Source: Corynebacterium sp.
Lineage (GTDB): Bacteria > Actinomycetota > Actinomycetes > Mycobacteriales > Mycobacteriaceae
Reading direction: 5' to 3'
Assembly (NCBI RefSeq): GCF_030530965.1
Contig: NZ_JAUMTY010000011.1
Location: forward strand, 36,308 to 54,135
Length of the DNA stretch: 17,828 nucleotides
Numbering within the stretch: the first letter of the stretch is position 1; each line of letters starts with the position of its first letter. Under the pieces are notes generated by a model that saw nothing but the letters and a program-made list of their open reading frames with translations, searched no databases and was not told where the DNA came from. This document shows, one piece after another, positions 15,131-17,828 of this stretch. The translations under genes were made by a program, and so were the position numbers.

Positions 15131-16224
15131 GTATCGATCACGCTTTGTGCAGTCGAATCGGTCGCTGTCACCTGTGTCACGGCGGGAGCTCCGTCTTCCC
15201 ATGCTGCAGCAATCGCGGTCAGCAAGGCGGCGTGGCGTCGTCGATCAGACAAGCGAGCTTGCTGGGTCGAATCTGCACCGTCCGGGGATTCTTCGGACGA
15301 GCCCTCGAAGGCCTCGCCGTCAACGGACGACAGTTGCAGAACGCCATCCGACGTCAGCTCTGCTTTCCACCCTTGCTTCGGCCCAGGTGTCGACCGATCA
15401 ATCGGGTCGAACAAGGCCATCATATCGGCGGCGATATATGTGGGTCGCTCAGCAGGATCCGCAGTCAGAAGGTCTTTGTGCCCTGATATCCCGGTAATGA
15501 CCATCAAAGATGGGATTCCCGCCGCAACGCCTCCGGCAATGTCAGTGTTAAGGCGGTCGCCCACAGCCAACGGGCGATCAGAATGGAGTTCTTCGGCCGC
15601 CTGGGTAAACATGTCACCGGCTGGTTTTCCGGCAGAATCAGGGGTGACTCCCGTTGCCGTGGTAATCGCAGCAATCATCGACCCATTTCCGACGGTCAAT
15701 CCACGCTCGGTGGGCAACGTGGTGTCCATATTCGTCGCCACGTAGACCGCACCGTTATTAATTGCCAGTGCAGCTTCTGACATTTGCGGCCAGCCTGTCG
15801 TCGTCGCGTGGCCTTGGATCACAGCAGCTGGTTGATCGTCGGCCGACGTGACGACGCTAAACCCGGCTTCGTTGACGAGGTCTTTGAGCGAGTCTGATCC
15901 CAATACGATGACGCGCGAGCCTGCGGGAATTTTGCTGGTCAGCAGCGTTACTCCAGCTTGCGCGGAGGTTAAGACTTCGTTCTCAGAGGCAGGAATACCC
16001 ATCTCCTGCAGAGCCTCGGCAACGGCGCTAGGTGAGCGGGAAGCATTGTTCGTTATGTACTTCAAACCGACGTGGGAGTGAGCCTTGTTAAGGGCCGATA
16101 CTGCTTCCGGGATTGGTCGTGCACCGTGGTACACGGTTCCGTCGAGATCGAGGAGTAACGCGTCGGTGCGGTCGATCAAACGCTCGTCAGACATACCAGC
16201 GCTGTCATTGCTTGAGGCGGCCAT
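15121..16224 (-). CDS. HAD-superfamily IIA phosphatase, probable glycerol-3-phosphate phosphatase
   Basis: This is the counterpart of M. tuberculosis Rv1692, described as a D-glycerol-3-phosphate phosphatase in glycerophospholipid recycling. Motif I is DLDGTV (Asp26 nucleophile, Asp28 acid/base), motif II TNNAS near 58, motif III KPAGD near 200, motif IV VGDRLNTDI near 220. The ATG at 16224 (367 residues) has AAGGA 7 nt upstream; an ATG at 16248 lacks one. The class IIA core ends near residue 270. The remaining 95 or so residues correspond to the C-terminal extension of the Rv1692 family and include an acidic Ser/Glu/Asp-rich stretch. The substrate is inferred from synteny. The stop overlaps the start of the next small gene. 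Confidence 0.88.
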   Translation of the reverse strand: MAASSNDSAGMSDERLIDRTDALLLDLDGTVYHGARPIPEAVSALNKAHSHVGLKYITNNASRSPSAVAEALQEMGIPASENEVLTSAQAGVTLLTSKIPAGSRVIVLGSDSLKDLVNEAGFSVVTSADDQPAAVIQGHATTTGWPQMSEAALAINNGAVYVATNMDTTLPTERGLTVGNGSMIAAITTATGVTPDSAGKPAGDMFTQAAEELHSDRPLAVGDRLNTDIAGGVAAGIPSLMVITGISGHKDLLTADPAERPTYIAADMMALFDPIDRSTPGPKQGWKAELTSDGVLQLSSVDGEAFEGSSEESPDGADSTQQARLSDRRRHAALLTAIAAAWEDGAPAVTQVTATDSTAQSVIDTWR

Positions 16225-16270
16225 CAAATCTTCCTTACTGGATATCATCCGTAGGGATCAGTACATAACG

Positions 16271-16284
16271 ACACCGTACGGTGT
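16271..16284. repeat. Perfect 14-bp palindrome between the TPR and HAD genes
   Basis: ACACCGTACGGTGT is its own reverse complement. It sits 7 nt past the TPR gene stop and 46 nt before the HAD start. It could be an operator or a tight hairpin, but about one perfect 14-bp palindrome is expected by chance in a window of this size, so significance is doubtful. Confidence 0.4.
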
Positions 16285-16291
16285 GTTTATC

Positions 16292-17209
16292 TTAATTGAG
16301 CTCAGCTAAGCGTTCTTTTGCGTCAAGAAGCTCGTCGGGATCATGATCGATTGTCTTTTGGAACCACGCCTTCGCTTCTGCAGTTCTCCCTGCAGCAGCT
16401 AGCGAATCGGCGTAAGCGTAGAACAACCGAGGAGCTTCCTCATCTTTCCGCTTCTCATCGAGATTCTCTTGTTCAAGCCCGACGACGGCTGCGTCGTATT
16501 GCTCTAAGTCTCGACGGGCACCAGCCACGACAATCGCGAGTTCCTCAGCCGAGTTTGAGTCAAGGAGCTTCGCCTGGTCCGATGTACCGAGGGAGATGGC
16601 TTTCTCGGGGTGTCCTAGTCCGCGTTCGCAGTCGGCCATGACGGCGAGCAGGCCCGGTCCCCCGGAGATTCGACGCGCCGCCCGGAGCTCGGAAAGAGCC
16701 TCTTTCCATTGGCCGGCATGGTAAGCCGCGATGCCACAGGTCTCACGGGCAATGGACACTCGTCCTGCTCGGTCTTTCGCTGCGCGAGCGTGCTTAAGAG
16801 CGAGCTCGGGATCCTCTTCCATGGCTAAGGCACTGGCTACCATGTGTTTCGCCACGACCTCGGCATTCTGTTTCGAAAGGCTGCGGAGGTCCTGCCGGAC
16901 GGTCGGATCTAAATCGCGTTCAGAAATATCGGGTGGGAGTGACGGTTCATTGAGGTGCTTCTTAGACCGCTCTTCCCGGTAACCGCTCTTCTTCGGACCC
17001 GAACGTCCTGACGCGTACTTCGCCTTACGATTGTTGCCACGGTGGGAGTTCTTTTTATTAAAGTCGCGATTATTGCCCCGGTGTTTCCTGTCGCTAGAGC
17101 CGGACTTGTCGTAGCGCTTTCCGCGATTACCGCCGCTAAATCCACCCGAACCGTGTTTTCGGTTGGCAGCAGACCCACTGTGGCGTTTATTTGATTCGGA
17201 TTCGTTCAT
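16292..17209 (-). CDS. Tetratricopeptide-repeat protein with a basic disordered N-terminus
   Basis: The C-terminal two thirds contain helical tetratricopeptide-like repeats (for example GIAAYHAGQWKEALSELRAA, and YAYADSLAAAGRTAEAKAWF ending in DHDPDEL), and the gene sits where M. tuberculosis has the TPR protein Rv1691. The first 90 or so residues are low complexity, rich in Arg, Lys, Asn, Gly and Ser (HRGNNRDFNKKNSHRGNNRK-type), with no hydrophobic segment. Such a tail suggests nucleic-acid or ribosome binding, but this is inference. The ATG at 17209 is chosen; GTG at 17221 is the alternative, and neither has a strong ribosome binding site. It is the first gene after the rRNA operon, and the HAD gene follows after 67 nt. 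Confidence 0.85.
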   Translation of the reverse strand: MNESESNKRHSGSAANRKHGSGGFSGGNRGKRYDKSGSSDRKHRGNNRDFNKKNSHRGNNRKAKYASGRSGPKKSGYREERSKKHLNEPSLPPDISERDLDPTVRQDLRSLSKQNAEVVAKHMVASALAMEEDPELALKHARAAKDRAGRVSIARETCGIAAYHAGQWKEALSELRAARRISGGPGLLAVMADCERGLGHPEKAISLGTSDQAKLLDSNSAEELAIVVAGARRDLEQYDAAVVGLEQENLDEKRKDEEAPRLFYAYADSLAAAGRTAEAKAWFQKTIDHDPDELLDAKERLAELN

Positions 17210-17306
17210 AGTACTGCTCACTTCTTAACAGATTTTTGTAAAACACGTGTCATCACTGTGTTTGATGTGCTGGAGCACCGATGACAGCAATGAGTTAACC
17301 GAGAAG

Positions 17307-17315
17307 ATAATAGCA
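17307..17315 (-). promoter_or_regulatory. Possible extended −10 promoter element for the TPR gene
   Basis: On the minus strand TGCTATTAT forms an extended −10 element about 100 nt before the TPR gene start. No convincing −35 is present. Apart from this element and the two stem-loops further right, I see nothing in the stretch of about 320 nt between the TPR gene and the 5S gene. Confidence 0.3.
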
Positions 17316-17435
17316 GAGGTTAAAAGAGTAGTTTCAGCGGAACGGATGGTGGACGGAATCGCGTTGGGGTCTGTGCGAACTGAATACGCCCTGAATGGCT
17401 AGAAAACTCTATTCCCCCGATTTTCTTAAGTGCTT

Positions 17436-17452
17436 CACCCGTTTTACGGGTG
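17436..17452 (-). terminator. Second stem-loop downstream of the rrn operon
   Basis: CACCCGT and ACGGGTG form a perfect 7-bp stem around a TTT loop (plus-strand sequence). It lies 16 nt beyond the larger rrn stem-loop. No T-run follows on the minus strand. It may be a back-up terminator or an RNA-processing structure. Confidence 0.45.
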
Positions 17453-17467
17453 GGCTCATACATAAAG

Positions 17468-17516
17468 GTGTGTGGTGCGGGCCCACCCCCCACAGGCTCA
17501 GGCTCGCACCACACAC
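17468..17516 (-). terminator. Large stem-loop after 5S rRNA (probable rrn terminator)
   Basis: GTGTGTGGTGCG (17468–17479) pairs perfectly with CGCACCACACAC (17505–17516): a 12-bp stem, continued by three more G-C pairs after one mismatch. It lies 30 nt past the 5S 3' end. On the minus strand it is followed by CTTTATG, a short T-rich tail. Position and strength make it the likely rrn operon terminator. Confidence 0.75.
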
Positions 17517-17545
17517 AAACACTGTATTCAGTTCTTTACGTTACG

Positions 17546-17661
17546 GTTGGCGGCGACCTACTCTCCCACACCCTCCCAGGTGCAGTACCATCGGCGCAGG
17601 CAGGCTTAGCTTCCGGGTTCGGAAAGGGACCGGGCGTGACCCCACCGCACTAACCACCAAC
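17546..17661 (-). rRNA. rrf: 5S ribosomal RNA
   Basis: The minus strand shows the conserved 5S core: CACGCCCGGTCCC, then CCGAACCCGGAAGCTAAGCC, GCGCCGATGGTACTGC, and GGGAGAGTAGGTCGCCGCC. The ends GTTGGTGG and CCGCCAAC pair to form helix I (with one G-U pair), which sets the limits to within a base or two and gives about 116 nt, the usual length. It lies about 110 nt downstream of the 23S 3' end. Confidence 0.95.
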
Positions 17662-17773
17662 ACAACCAAAAAGGACAACACAACCCGACACCGGGGGGCG
17701 TGCTGCACAAGACACCAAACAGCAGACGCAAGCAACCAACAAAACCCTTTTCGCACCATGCCACAAAACGATT

Positions 17774-17828
17774 GTTGTTGTTTAGTTCGGTCAATTAGTA
17801 CCGGTCACCTCAACACCTCACAATGCTT
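17774..17828 (-). rRNA. rrl: 23S ribosomal RNA, 3' end only
   Basis: On the minus strand the sequence GTGACCGGTACTAATTGACCG near the window edge matches the conserved 3' end of 23S rRNA (ACCGGTACTAAT), and a 5S gene follows. The 3' boundary is set by comparison with the E. coli terminus and is good to a few bases. The rest of the gene lies beyond the right edge. The spacer between 23S and 5S (17662–17773) shows no tRNA gene. Confidence 0.88.

Noticed and set aside
17662..17773. Possible tRNA gene between 23S and 5S
   Set aside because: No cloverleaf or conserved TTCGA-type T-loop is visible; the sequence is a simple spacer rich in AC on the plus strand.

Overview
The window reads as a core chromosomal segment of a Mycobacteriales actinobacterium, most like Corynebacterium. 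The evidence is gene order: TPR protein – glycerol-3-phosphate phosphatase-like HAD – small protein – tlyA – nadK – recN – steA – steB/mctB – pyrG – Nudix – xerD – parA – scpA – scpB – rluB, which follows the corynebacterial/mycobacterial order (compare the Rv1691–Rv1711 region of M. tuberculosis). A BioQ-type biotin operator and a SteA/SteB pair support the same group. The species cannot be fixed from this sequence alone. Every supported gene lies on the minus strand, so transcription runs from the right edge to the left.

Right end (17,828 to about 17,220): the 3' tail of a 23S rRNA gene, a spacer of about 110 nt, a complete 5S rRNA gene, and two stem-loops that probably end the rrn operon. 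Next come a TPR protein with a very basic low-complexity N-terminus, a HAD phosphatase, and a tightly overlapping chain (HAD, 68-aa protein, tlyA, nadK). recN follows, preceded by a degenerate LexA-like box. Then come the cell-separation pair steA–steB, pyrG, a Nudix hydrolase (probable ADP-ribose pyrophosphatase) and xerD.

Left half: a 286-nt gap between xerD and parA carries three overlapping inverted repeats built from CTTGA/TCAAG half-sites. parA, scpA and scpB form a chromosome-segregation operon. The biotin genes bioA and bioD have been placed between scpB and rluB, where the two are normally neighbours. A perfect TGAAC-N3-GTTCA operator overlaps the scpB stop codon just before bioA. 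The window ends inside rluB (23S rRNA pseudouridine synthase), of which only the S4 domain is present.

By theme, the genes serve rRNA modification (tlyA, rluB, beside the rRNA genes), chromosome maintenance (recN, xerD, parA, scpAB), nucleotide supply (nadK, pyrG, Nudix), cell separation (steAB) and biotin synthesis (bioAD). I see no mobile element, tRNA gene, CRISPR array or wholly new system. The most unusual points are the regulated bioAD insertion, the repeat cluster upstream of parA, the missing canonical start codon of the Nudix gene, and a changed interdomain motif in TlyA.
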